Below are positions 47,402 through 58,663 of a stretch of DNA of 64,000 bases, in pieces (the first letter of the stretch is position 1; each line of letters starts with the position of its first letter). The notes below the pieces were generated by a model that made no database searches, was not told the DNA's origin, and saw only the letters and a list, made by a program, of their open reading frames with translations. The position numbers were made by a program, and so were the translations under genes. The stretch comes from Balanoglossus misakiensis. Taxonomy: Eukaryota; Hemichordata. Location of the stretch: assembly GCA_040954595.2 (NCBI GenBank), contig CM082589.2:11904001-11968000 (forward strand), read 5' to 3'.

Positions 47402-49294
47402 GAACAAATGTCGAGTGTTGACCCGCTGTGACTTTCCCTCTTCGGTTTGCCCGACTTAGCCAACGTCTTTGTACTAGAGTGTCGGTTCTTTTGCAGAGCC
47501 AGGCCGAAGGAAATCCGACTTGATCACCGTTGCTAACGAACGCTAGTGTCTGTCATGGTGTGCCGTGGTTTTAGTCGAGCCAGGCCGTAGGAGATCTGAC
47601 TTGATCATCGTGGTCAATGTACGCGTGTTTCCGCTCTAAAGCGCCGGTGCTTCAGCTAAACCAGGTCGTAGGAAATCCGACGTAATCACCGTTGATAACT
47701 TACGCCAGTCTGTGTCATATAGAGCCGGTGCACCAGCCGAGTCACGCCGTAGGAAATCTGACTTGATCAACGTGGTCAATGTACGCCTGTTTCTGCTCTA
47801 GAGTGCCGGGGCTTCAGCTGAGCCAGGCCGTAGGAAACCCGACGTGATTACCGTTGTTAACTTACGCCAGTCTGTGTCCTATATATAGTGCCGGGGCATC
47901 AGCCGTGCCAGGCCGAAGGAAATGTGAGTAGATCAACGTGGTCTCTGTCCGCGTGTTTCTGCTCTAGAGTGCCGGGGCTTTATCCAAGCCATGCCGTAGA
48001 AAATCTGACTTGATCACCTTTGCTAACGTACGCTAGTGTCTGTCATATTGTGACGGAGATTTAGCCGAGCCAGGCCGTAGGAAAATCGACTTGTTCAACG
48101 TTACCAGTGTGCAACTGTTTCTGCTCTAGAGTGTCAGGGTTTTAGCCGACTTATGCTGTAGAAAATCTGAGTTGATTAACGAGAATTCATTGTTAGAAAA
48201 CCCGTGTGGAAAGTATCTCTACCCGTTTGAAACTAAGAAAAGCATTTATTCTTATTTATTTTGTAAAAAAGACAATATTTCGAAAAAAAGTCGAAAATGG
48301 TAATTTTGTTTTGGGTGATTCAAATTATACCGCCTTTTCTGGAATTTGCAGCACTTTTTACAAGAGAACGACACTTCATGCTCCATAATATTTCCGAAAA
48401 TGAAGAAAAGAGTTATTTTTTTATGATTTTTTAAAAATTTACCATTTTTGTCAAAATATGGCCAAAATGGCTATTTTTTCTTGAATTCCGTCAATATCTC
48501 TGCATTTTTGGAGTGGTCGAAAGTTTTAACATACAATCAACATGTCATATATGATCAGGGCACCAAATTCGAAGAACAAAGGTTTTTTTATTTTTTTTCT
48601 AAAAATGACATTTTCAAGGAAAATTTGGTAAAACGCAATTTTGTCTGCAGTGAGCCAAATTAGACGGTCTTTTGTGGAATTTGTATCGATATATACATAC
48701 GACGAGCATTCTATACTCCATCAGATTTCCGAAAATGTAGAAAACAGGTATTTTTTGTAATTTTCAAAAATTTACCATTTTGACCAAATTGTGGCTAAAA
48801 TTTTTATTTTCGTGTTGAATGCCGCCAGTGTCACTGCATTTAAAAGTCATAAAAACTTTTAACATACAAGCAATTCTTTATATATGATCAGGTCACCGAA
48901 TTAAAAAAATAAAGAATGTTTTGCCTAAAAATGACCTTTTAGGTGCAAAAACGAATAAAACGTAATTTTGTATTAAATCAGCTCATTCAGAGTGCATTTT
49001 TTATAATCAGCACCATTTTTACATATAATGGAAATTTCATACATCATCAGATATCCAAATATGAAAAAATGAATAAGATATATTTAAGATGATTGTCCAA
49101 AATTAGCTGATATCTAATAAATGTAGTATTGAACCGTTCTGTTTCCCCCCCCCCCTACATTATATGCGGTACGCCGATGTCAGCTTACCCGGCAGTACTG
49201 CAGGCCGTGCCCCCAACTAACGTCGGTGTTTGAAACGCCCTGGTTAAATTCGGGCTTTCTCTATAAATTGACAGGCAATAATGCAGTCCTACCC
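47402..49294 (+). repeat. Satellite monomer U13, short form
   Basis: 1893 bp. One 162-bp dimer of the 81-bp block is missing near 47950: the sequence goes from ctctgtccgcgtg directly to the ctttatccaagcc variant. Confidence 0.93.
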
Positions 49295-50692
49295 GAACAA
49301 ATGTCGAGTGTTGACCCGCTGTGACTTTCCCTCTTCGGTTTGCCCGACTTAGCCAACGTCTTTGTACTAGAGTGTCGGGTCTTTTGCAGAGCCAGGCCGA
49401 AGGAAATCCGACTTGATCACCGTTGCTAACGAACGCTAGTGTCTGTCATGGTGTGCCGGGGTTTTAGTCGAGCCAGGCCGTAGGAGATCTGACTTGATCA
49501 TCGTGGTCAATGTACGCGTGATTCCGCTCTAAAGTGCCGGGGCTTCAGCTAAAACAGGCCGTAGGAAATCCGACGTAATCACCGTTGATAACTTACGCCA
49601 GTCTGTGTCATATAGAGCTGGTGCACCAGCCGAGCCACGCCGTAGGAAATCTGACTTGATCAACGTGGTCAATGTACGCCTGTTTCTGCTCTAGAGTGCC
49701 GGGGCTTCAGCTGAGCCAGGCCGTAGGAAACCCGACGTGATTACCGTTGTTAACTTACGCCAGTCTGTGTCCTATATATAGTGCCGGGGCATCAGCCGTG
49801 CCAGGCCGAAGGAAATGTGAGTAGATCAACGTGGTCTCTGTACGCGTGTTTCTGCTCTAGAGTGTCAGGGCTTTAGCAAAGCCATGCCGTAGGAAATCTG
49901 ACTTGATCAACGTTGCTAACGAACGCTAGTGTCTGTCATAGTGTGCCGGGGTTTTAGTCGAGCCAAGCCGTAGGAGATCAGACTTGATCAACGTGGTCTC
50001 TGTACGCGTGTTTCTGCTCTAGAGTGCCGGGGCTTTATCCAAGCCATGCTGTAGAAAATCTGACTTGATCACCGTTGCTAACGTACGCTAGTGTCTGTCA
50101 TATTGTGACGGAGATTTAGGCGAGCCAGGCCGTAAAAAAATCGACTTGTTCAACGTTATCAGTGTGCAACTGTTTCTGCTCTAGAGTGTCAGGGTTTTAG
50201 CCGATTTATGCTGTAGGAAATCAGAGTTGATGAACGGGAATTCAATGTTAGAAAACCTGTGTGGAAAGTATCTCTACCCGTTTGAAACTAAGAAAAGAAT
50301 TTATTCTTATTTATTTTGTAAAAAAGACAATTTTTCGAAAAAAAGGCGAAAATGGTAATTTTGTCTTGGGTGATTCAAATTATACCACCTTTTCTGGAAT
50401 ATGCAGCACTTTTTACAAGAGAACGACACTTCATGCTCCATAATATTTCCGAAAATGAAGAAAAGAGTTAATTTTTTATGATTTTTTAAAAATTTACCAT
50501 TTTTGTCAAAATATGGCCAAAATGGCTATTTTTTCTTGAATTCCGTCAATATCTCTGCATTTTTGGAGTGGTCGAAAGTTTTAACATACAATCAACATGT
50601 CATATATGATCGGGGCACCAAATTCAAAGAACAAAGGTTTTTTTATTTTTTTTCTAAAAATGACATTTTCAAGGAATATTTGGTAAAACGCA
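49295..50692 (+). repeat. Satellite monomer U14, left part
   Basis: Interrupted in the AT-rich half after aaaacgca by the fold-back element. It resumes at 54059. Without the insert its length is normal. Confidence 0.92.
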
Positions 50693-50704
50693 TACCCTAC
50701 GAGA

Positions 50705-51677
50705 TAGGTGCCGTTAATCAGAATTTTTGGTAAGGAAGGTTTGAGAAGTCCATTCTATGTAAAAAATTGTGCTGATTCCAAAAATGTCAGTCTTATTGAC
50801 CCCACTCAAGACAAAATTGCCATTCTGGCCATTTTTAACCCAAAAATGGTCTTTTTTAGAAAACACTAAAAACACACTGTTTTCGTCACATTCTGAGATC
50901 TGATGACATATGATATGCTTATTCTATGTAAAATTTGGTGAATATTACGAAAAAAGTAGTCCGATTGACCCAAAACAACACAAAATTGCCTTTTTGACCA
51001 TTTTTTGCCCCAAAAACGTCATTTTTAGAAATAATTTAAAACACATGGTTTCCTTCATAATGATTGATCTGGTGATATATGGAAAGTCAATTCAATGTTA
51101 AAAGTGGTGACTTTAAAAAATAAAGCAGTCTTTTTGACCTCAATCAATACAAAAATGCCATTTTTGGCCACTTTTTGAGGTCAAAAAAGGTCATTTTTAC
51201 AAAAAAAACTAAAAACAAATTGTGTTCTTCATATTCAGAGATCATTGGATATATGAAATGTCCATTCTATGTAAAAATGGTGCTGATTCCAGAAATAGCA
51301 GTCTTATTGATCCTACTCAAGAAAAAATGCCATTTTTGCCACTTTTTGCCCCAAAAACGTCATTTTCAGAAAACACTCAAAATTTATATATTTTCTTCAC
51401 TTTCGGAGATCTGATAATATATTATATGCCCACCCTATGTAAAATTTGGTGATTTTTCCAAAAATTGCAGATTTATTGACCCAACCTAATGCAAAAATGC
51501 CCTTTTGGAAAGTTTTTGCCCAAAAAGGCCATTTTTAGAAAAAAATTTAAAAACAAACTTTTCTTCATAAAACTCAGAGATCATGTGATATATGAAATGT
51601 TCATCCTATGTAAACAATGGTGCTGATTCCAGAAATAGCAGTCTTAATGACCCTACTCAAGAAAAAATGCCATTTTT
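50705..51677 (-). repeat. Left arm of the fold-back element
   Basis: Complementary to 53074-54046 (position sum 104751). It holds about six copies of the 170-bp subrepeat in reverse orientation. Short ORFs here are by-products of the repeat. Confidence 0.9.
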
Positions 51678-51689
51678 GAGTTCTGATGT

Positions 51690-52300
51690 TGTATATGCAT
51701 ATTTAAAACGTCATAACCATATAATATCAATAAAATTGATGATATTGAAAGACAGAGTTGCCACAATTTGGCACATTTAGCCCAAAACTGAACTCAACAA
51801 TTAGACGATCCATGTACACGCACTGTCTACTATAAGTCGATTATGCGTGGTGTGAAATAATTAGGTTCAGATATGCCAGCTCGGGAGAGATTGTTGAAAT
51901 TTATTCTCTTCAATCTGAATACAAAATCAGAAATTATATTATAATTTATATCATGATACCTCCGTCATACTGATTGGACAGGAGTGCAACCCAACGATGC
52001 TAGAATACTCAATAGAGCACTGCTAAAACTGGCCCCTGAACTAGCACGCAGCAGGGAAAATGTGGGCTTAAACCAAATAAACATAATAAAAATACTTAAA
52101 TTCCTTGACGTTTTAATTTGGAACTGCTGTATGGGAATATTTAGGCATTGTGCAATGCAATGCCTGGCTTTTGTCATCTGTATCATGTTTGGAGCTTGGT
52201 CCCGGGCGGCGTGTTTACTAGTACATTCATCGACGCGAGTTTTGTTCAATTCGTAACTTCTTTTCCTCTCGACGCTGTTTCATCATCATTATGAGTTCAA
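51690..52300. other. Central non-repeat segment of the fold-back element
   Basis: About 600 bp without inverted partner or subrepeats. It contains a few GC-richer stretches near 52195-52275. Overlapping ORFs of 90-94 codons on both strands show no recognisable domain. I see no gene. Confidence 0.6.
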
Positions 52301-54046
52301 CTTGGGCTAATTTTGCAAAAACTCAAAATACAAACATTTTTTCGGTACAAAATGGCTAAAGGGATAATTTTTCTTGAGTAGATCTATTTTTGGCTACAAA
52401 TAGCCAAAAAGGCAATTTTGACTAGAGTGGGGCCAACCAGCTGCCGTTTTTGGAATAGTCACCAAATTTTACACAGAATGGACTTTTCATACATGATCAG
52501 ATCTCTGAATATGAAGAAAACAATTTGTCTTTAGTTTGTTTGTTCTTAATGAACATTTTTGACCAAAAAAGTGGCCGAAATGACAAATTTCAATTGAATA
52601 GGGTAAGTAAGACTTCCGTTTTTGGAACAGTAACCACGTTTCAATATAGAATGGGCTTTTATTTATAATAAGATCACTGAAAGTGAAGATAAGAGAATGC
52701 TATTAATATATTCTTAAAAATAACAATTTTGTGCAAAACTTAGCCAAAAAAGCGATTTCATCATGGTTGAGGTCATTAAGACTGCATTTCTGGAAACAAC
52801 ACCTATTTTACAATAAATGTACTTTTCACACATCATAGAATCTCCAAATAATAAGAAAACAGTTTGTTTTTAATGATTTTCGAAAAGTGGCTTTTTGGGC
52901 AAAAACTTGCCAAAAAAGCACTGTTTTCTTGAGTGGCGCCAGTAAAACTTTTTTTTGGAATTTTTTCACATATAGTGGGCATATAATACATTATCAGATC
53001 TCCGAAAGTGAAGAAAATATATACATTTTGAGTGTTTTCTGAAAATGACGTTTTTGGGGCAAAAAGTGGCAAAAATGGCATTTTTTATTGAGTAGAGTCA
53101 ATAAGACTGCTATTTCTGGAACCAGCACCATTTCTTACATAGGATGAATATTTCATATATCACATGATCTCTGAGCTTTATGAAGAAAAGTTTGTTTTTA
53201 ATTATTTTTTTTCTAAAAATGGCCTTTTTGGGCAAAAACTTTCCAAAAGGGCATTTTTGCATTAGGTTGGGTCAATAAATCTGCTTTTTTTGGAAAAATC
53301 ACCAAATTTTACATAGGGTGGGCATATAATACATTATCAGATCTCCGAAAGTGAAGAAAATATATAAATTTTGAGTGTTTTCTGAAAATGACGTTTTTGG
53401 GGCAAAAAGTGGCAAAAATGGCATTTTTTCTTGAGTAGGATCAATAGGACTGCTATTTCTGGAATCAGCACCATTTTTTACATAGAATGGACATTTCATA
53501 TATCCAATGATCTCTGAATATGAAGAACACCATTTGTTTTTATTTTTTTGGTAAAAATGACCTTTTTTTACCTCAAAAAGTGGCCAAAAATGGCATTTTT
53601 GTATTGATTGAGGTCAAAAAGACTGCTTTATTTTTTAAAGTCACCACTTTTAACATAGAATTGACTTTCCATATATCACCAGATCAATCATTATGAAGGA
53701 AACCATGTGTTTTAAATTATTTCTAAAAATGACGTTTTTGGGGCAAAAAATGGTCAAAAAGGCAATTTTGTGTTGTTTTGGGTCAATCGGACTACTTTTT
53801 TCGTAATATTCACCAAATTTTACATAGAATAAGCATATCATATGTCATCAGATCTCAGAATGTGACGAAAACAGTGTGTTTTTAGTGTTTTCTAAAAAAG
53901 ACCATTTTTGGGTTAAAAATGGCCAAAATGGCAATTTTGTCTCGAGTGGGGTCAATAAGACTGACATTTTTGGAATCAGCACCATTTTTTACATAGAATG
54001 GACTTCTCAAACCTTCCTTACCAAAAATTCTGATTAACGGCACCTA
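52300..54046 (+). repeat. Direct 170-bp subrepeats and right arm of the fold-back element
   Basis: The caccaaatttta/cagcaccatttt segment recurs near 52461, 52632, 52801, 52967, 53124, 53300, 53468, 53641, 53810 and 53979. Spacing is 157-176 bp, mostly 168-173. Only 53074-54046 has an inverted partner on the left, so the right side has about four extra copies. Confidence 0.88.
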
Positions 54047-54058
54047 GCTCCTGGACTA

Positions 54059-54714
54059 GCAATTTTGTCTGCAGTGAGCCAAATTAGACGGTCTTTTGTG
54101 GAATTTGTATCGATATATACATACGAAGAGCATTCTATACTCCATCAGATTTCCGAAAATGTAGAAAACAGGTATTTTTTGTAATTTTCAAAAATTTACC
54201 ATTTTGACCAAATTGTGGCTAAAATTGTTATTTTCGTGTTGAATGCCGCCAGTGTCACAACTTTTAAAAGTCATAAAAACTTTTAACATACAAGCAATTG
54301 ATTATATATGATCAAGTCACCGAATTAAAAAAATAAAGAATGTTTTGCCTAAAAATGACCTTTTTGGTGCAAAAACGAATAAAACGCAATTTTGTAATAA
54401 ATCAGCTTATTCAGAGTGCATTTTTTATAATCAGCACCATTTTTACATATAATGGAAATTTCATACATCATCAGATATCCAAATATGAAAAAATGATTTA
54501 GATTTTAGATGATTGTCCAAAATTAGCTGATATCTAATAAATGCAGTATTGAACCGTTCTGTTCCCCCCCCCCCTTACATTATATGCGGTACGCCGATGT
54601 CAGCTTACCCGGCAGTACTGCAGGCCGTGCCCCCAATTAACGTCAGTGTTTGGAACGCCCTGGTTAAATTCGGGCTTTCTCTATAAATTAACAGGCCTTA
54701 ATGCAGTCCTACCC
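54059..54714 (+). repeat. Satellite monomer U14, right part
   Basis: Resumes at gcaattttgtctgcag. It has a few private substitutions (ttacattatatgcgg, aattaacgtcagtg, acaggcctta). Confidence 0.92.
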
Positions 54715-56606
54715 GAACAAATGTCGAGTGTTGACCCGCTGTGACTTTCCCTCTTCGGTTTGCCCGACTTAGCCAACGTCTTTGTACTAGAGTGTCGGGT
54801 CTTTTGCAGAGCCAGGCCGAAGGAAATCCGACTTGATCACCGTTGCTAACGAACGCTAGTGTCTGTCATGGTGTGCCGGGGTTTTAGTCGAGCCAGGCCG
54901 TAGGAGATCTGACTTGATCATCGTGGTCAATGTACGCGTGTTTCCGCTCTAAAGTGCCGGGGCTTCAGCTAAACCAGGCCGTAGGAAATCCGACGTAATC
55001 ACCGTTGATAACTTACGCCAGTCTGTGTCATATAGAGCCGGTGCACCAGCCGAGTCACGCCGTAGGAAATCTGACTTGATCAACGTGGTCAATGTACGCC
55101 TGTTTCTGCTCTAGAGTGCCGGGGCTTCAGCTGAGCCAGGCCGTAGGAAACCGGACGTGATTACCGTTGTTAACTTACGCCAGTCTGTGTCCTACATATA
55201 GTGCCGGGGCATCAGCCGTGCCAGGCCGAAGGAAATGTGAGTAGATCAACGTGGTCTCTGAACGCGTGTTTCTGCTCTAGACTGCCAGGGCTTTAGCCAA
55301 GCCATGCCGTAGGAAATCTGACTTGATCAACGTTGCTAACGAACGCTAGTGTCTGTCATAGTGTGCCGGGGTTTTAGTCGAGCCAAGCCGTAGGAGATCA
55401 GACTTGATCAACGTTACCAGTGTGCAACTGTTTCTGCTCTAGAGTGTCAGGGTTTTAGCCGACTTATGCTGTAGGAAATCTGAGTTGATGAACGGGAATT
55501 CAATGTTAGAAAACCCGTGTGGAAAGTATCTCTACCCGTTTGAAACTAAGAAAAGAATTTATTCTTATTTATTTTGTAAAAAAGACAATTTTTCGAAAAA
55601 AAGTCGAAAATGGTAATTTTGTCTTGGGTGATTTAAATTATACCGCCTTTTCTTGAATTTGCAGCACTTTTTACAAGAGAACGACACTTCATGCTCCATA
55701 ATATTTCCGAAAATGAAGAAAAGAGTTAATTTTTTATGATTTTTTAAAAATTTACCATTTTTGTCAAAATATGGCCAAAATTGCTATTTTTTCTTGAATT
55801 CCGTCAATATCTCTGCTTTTTTGGAGTGGTCGAAAGTTTTAACATACAATCAACATGTCATATATGATCAGGGCACCAAATTCGAAGAACAAAGGTTTTT
55901 TTATTTTTTTTTTCTAAATATGACATTTTCAAGGAAAAGTTGGTAAAACGCAATTTTGTCTGCAGTGAGCCAAATTAGACGGTCATTTGTGGAATTTGTA
56001 TCGATATATATATACGAAGAGCATTCTATACTCCATCAGATTTCCGAAAATGTAGAAAACAGGTATTTTTTGTAATTTTCAAAAATTTACCATTTTGACC
56101 AAATTGTGGCTAAAATTGTTATTTTCGTGTTGAATGCCGCCAGTGTCACTGCTTTTAAAAGTCATAAAAACTTTTAACATACAAGCAATTCTTTATATAT
56201 GATCAGGTCATCGAATTAATAAAATAAAGAATGTTTTGCCTAAAAATGACCTTTTTGGTGCAAAAACGAATAAAACGCAATTTTGTATTAAATCAGCTCA
56301 TTCAGAGTGCATTTTTTATAATCAGCACCATGTTTACATATAATGGAAATTTCATACATCATCAGATATCCAAATATGAAAAAATGATTTAGATTTTAGA
56401 TGATTGTCCAAAATTAGCTGATATCTAATAAATGTAGTATTGAACCGTTCTGTTTCCCCCCCCCCCCTACATTATATGCCGTACGCCGATGTGAGCTTAC
56501 CCGGCAGTACTGCAGGCCGTGCCCCCAACTAACGTCGGTGTTTGAAGCGCCCTGGTTAAATTCGGGCTTTCTCTATAAATTGACAGGCAATAATGCAGTC
56601 CTACCA
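54715..56606 (+). repeat. Satellite monomer U15, short form
   Basis: 1892 bp. It lacks two 81-bp subrepeats at the end of the block (gatcagacttgatcaacg jumps to ttaccagtgtgcaac near 55412). C-run of 12. Confidence 0.93.
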
Positions 56607-56750
56607 GAACAAATGTCGAGTGTTGAACCGCTGTGACTTTCCCTCTTCGGTTTGCCCGACTTAGCCAACGTCTTTGTACTAGAGTGTCGGGTCTTTTGCA
56701 GAGCCAGGCCGAAGGAAATCCGACTTGATCAACGTTGCTAACGAACGCTA
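56607..56750 (+). repeat. Satellite monomer U16, truncated; right end of the array
   Basis: Only the anchor and the first 81-bp subrepeat and part of the next are present. The match ends at aacgaacgcta, followed by unrelated sequence. Confidence 0.9.
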
Positions 56751-57201
56751 TACTGTGCGCATGAAATATGGAAGGAAGCGAAGGCAGTCCACTATTTGAA
56801 TGCATCGAACGGAAAATTTGCTGGGAAGTTACGCGCATGCGCGTGAGACGAGCTATCCAATTTAATCTCATATACAGTCAATTCAAATTACAGGCTGCTA
56901 TTTTCGTTCCTGACACACTTCCTAATAGAACATGGTTATCACAGTCATTCAAGAGATAACAATATTTATTTACATGTCTGTAACAATATTTATCCAGTCT
57001 GTTTTAGTTGTGACTAGCAGCGCCCTCGATCATCAAAAATACACTGTTGCCCTCATTGTCAGTCATCATGTGTATAATCTTGGCTGTCAATACGTAACAC
57101 ACTAGTATTCAAGAATGTAGACAGTGTTTTTGTCAATACAGCCAAGGAATACATCATTTGAATATTCATGTATATAAATCATTTGGTTTGTCTTATGACA
57201 G
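56751..57201. other. Unique sequence between the array and the first exon
   Basis: About 450 bp of non-satellite, non-repetitive DNA with no ORF I can defend. It ends in a plausible splice acceptor (gtttgtcttatgacag). The upstream exon expected for an ELAC2-type gene is not seen here. Confidence 0.5.
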
Positions 57202-57269
57202 GTTTAACACTGACACTGAGAGACATAGGCACAGCAAAGAAAGTGACCTACTATGGACCACCTAGATTG
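57202..57269 (+). CDS. ELAC2: Candidate exon of a tRNase Z (ELAC2-like) gene
   Basis: A 68-bp open segment between a splice acceptor (tatgacag) and donor (gtatgt). One frame, using one base from the previous exon, reads (G)LTLTLRDIGTAKKV then TYYGPPRL. From memory this resembles the N-terminal half of long-form tRNase Z, where a Gly-Leu...LTL...G...GPP.L stretch lies after the pseudo-histidine motif. Long tRNase Z cleaves the 3' trailer from tRNA precursors in nucleus and mitochondria. The exon ends at a codon boundary. It could be a chance match or a pseudogene fragment; no upstream exon is in the window. Confidence 0.45.
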
Positions 57270-58116
57270 GTATGTACATTTCAACTCTTTTCACTATTGG
57301 TTGTACAATACATGCTAGTTTAGTTGCATCTTTGTCACTAAAGAGATACCGGTAGTACATGTAACTTTGGGTGTTTTTCTCAATGTTTATAATGTGTTTT
57401 CATTGCCTGTTCTACTTGTGTCTGAACATATTTCAAGCTTCATAAGCTGTAACTTTTCACTTTGTTTTCAGTATTTTTGTTTTAAGTATTTACTGCAGTG
57501 TCTTGTTCAAATCCCTGAATCATGATGAAATATAGGTGTGTCTAGTCAGTATTGTTATTCTATATTTGAAGTCAAGTCTGGACTAGAATTCATTTCAATA
57601 ACCGTTACACACATACAGGTTATGTTGACAAGTGGAGTTCTGGGTAGAGCATGTGTTACAGTTAATGTCTCTTTAAATATCACATACATACATGTGTCTA
57701 GTTTTGTACATGCAACTCATATGTATGTTATATTTATTGATTGACTGTCAAATATCCTCCTGTTGTTTGATTAAATGTAAATATTGTTTGTTGTAGAATA
57801 GAAAGCACGATTCTTCTAGTTCCATAGATATCAGTGCTCATTTTAAAGCTAAAAGTGACATTTTCAACACTAAATGCAAGGAAATGTAACTAAATATTTT
57901 AATTTTGCAGTCAAAATGCAACACAGTCAGCTCCGAACTGCATTTAAAATCCAAACACATGGTGTTATATTCTTGGTAATAAGCAAAGATCTGTATCCTA
58001 TCCACAAAGTATATATCATACACACAGTATTATATTAATGCAGTTTATGAAATTGCTAGAAACATTGTAATATTTGGATGATATTTAAAGAAAAGTAATT
58101 ATATTTATATTAACAG
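57270..58116. other. Intron-like sequence between candidate exons
   Basis: 847 bp, AT-rich, with several possible acceptors (for instance tttgttttcag near 57471 and ttaattttgcag near 57910) but no segment matching the roughly 20 residues expected between the two exons. A 68-codon ORF at 57538 has no recognisable content. Confidence 0.4.
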
Positions 58117-58185
58117 TATGTAAAAGTTACGAAGATTTAGCGTTGAATGATGATGTGATGTCTGTAAGAGCTGTTCCAATACATG
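58117..58185 (+). CDS. ELAC2: Second candidate exon of the tRNase Z (ELAC2-like) gene
   Basis: A 69-bp open segment between ttatattaacag and the strong donor gtgagt. One frame reads CKSYEDLALNDDVMSV then RAVPIH(G). The pattern YED...D.M.V...PIH is what I recall downstream of the GPP.L stretch in animal ELAC2. This exon needs one base from the preceding exon, whereas the first candidate ends on a codon boundary. They cannot be spliced directly to each other in frame, so at least one exon between them is unseen or lost. Confidence 0.45.
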
Positions 58186-58444
58186 GTGAGTGAATTTCAA
58201 ATCCTTTGTTCAATCAACCTTTCTACTGTCCTGTGATTCCAAAAGTAATTGAAATATCATTACACATGTACCTGAATATAGTGCAGACTGTAAATAGAGC
58301 ACACTCTGGAAAAGAGTTATGTAATTAATATCTCTATCATGTGAGTGACATCATTTTAAGGGCCACTGACCACCCCACCCATGACAATTTGCTAGGGGGT
58401 GCCAACATCTCAACAGGGGGTGAATCCTTCCAGGCCATGTCGGG

Positions 58445-58489
<45 letters not shown>

Positions 58490-58530
58490 CATTCATTCAG
58501 TCAGTCAGTCAGTTCGTCAGTCAGTCATAT
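58445..58530 (+). repeat. Compound tetranucleotide microsatellite
   Basis: About eleven copies of gatt, then attc, then about seven copies of agtc/cagt with one interruption (ttcgtcag). Confidence 0.95.
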
Positions 58531-58645
58531 TAATTAATTCATTAAGGCATATAAACGATATAGCTAGCCTAATGTTATAGGAATGGTCTAACACCCTTGT
58601 CATATAAACTTTGGCGAAGCGATCCAAAGCTCAGCTAAGGTAGAT

Positions 58646-58663
58646 GGGGGGGGGGGGGGGGGG
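58646..58663 (+). repeat. Run of 18 G
   Basis: Uninterrupted guanine tract following tagat and before ctgaatc. Confidence 0.95.

Larger units (their letters stand above)
50693..54058. mobile_element. Fold-back DNA element with 170-bp subrepeats, 3.37 kb
   Basis: The element splits aaaacgcaattttg; gca at 50690-50692 and 54059-54061 may be a 3-bp target duplication. Its ends form long inverted repeats from taggtgccgttaatcag (50705) to the complement ending at 54046, plus about 12 outer bases per side that match only partly. The arms consist of degenerate subrepeats of about 170 bp, running inverted at the left and direct at the right. No transposase is present, so it is non-autonomous; the family is unknown. 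The subrepeat unit resembles the AT-rich half of the satellite around it. Confidence 0.88.
1..56750 (+). repeat. Satellite array, about 2.05-kb monomer, interrupted by four mobile elements
   Basis: The anchor gaacaaatgtcgagtgttga (or a near variant) recurs at 1, 2212, 10285, 12337, 23770, 25821, 27863, 37206, 39232, 41277, 43316, 45370, 47402, 49295, 54715 and 56607. Between uninterrupted anchors the spacing is 1892-2211 bp, usually 2026-2054. All monomers are head to tail. Each has an 81-bp subrepeat block, an AT-rich block of degenerate subrepeats, and a linker with a C-run. The array runs off the left edge of the window and stops at 56750 inside the first 81-bp subrepeats of the last monomer. 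Monomer phase is arbitrary; I start it at the anchor. No conserved coding potential is evident. Confidence 0.97.

Noticed and set aside
50910-51101. ORFs of 60-80 codons in both arms of the fold-back element
   Set aside because: They recur with the 170-bp subrepeats in mirrored position. The composition is that of AT-rich repeats.
51965-52256. Overlapping ORFs of 90 and 94 codons on both strands in the fold-back centre, as a possible transposase
   Set aside because: Too short, no catalytic motif, and both strands equally open.
50693-54058. Fold-back structure as a pure assembly artefact
   Set aside because: The arms differ by substitutions, the right side has extra direct copies, and the satellite resumes at the exact interrupted base, as expected for an insertion.
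57538-57744. 68-codon ORF as an extra ELAC2 exon
   Set aside because: No similarity to the expected segment, and splice sites do not fit the reading phase.
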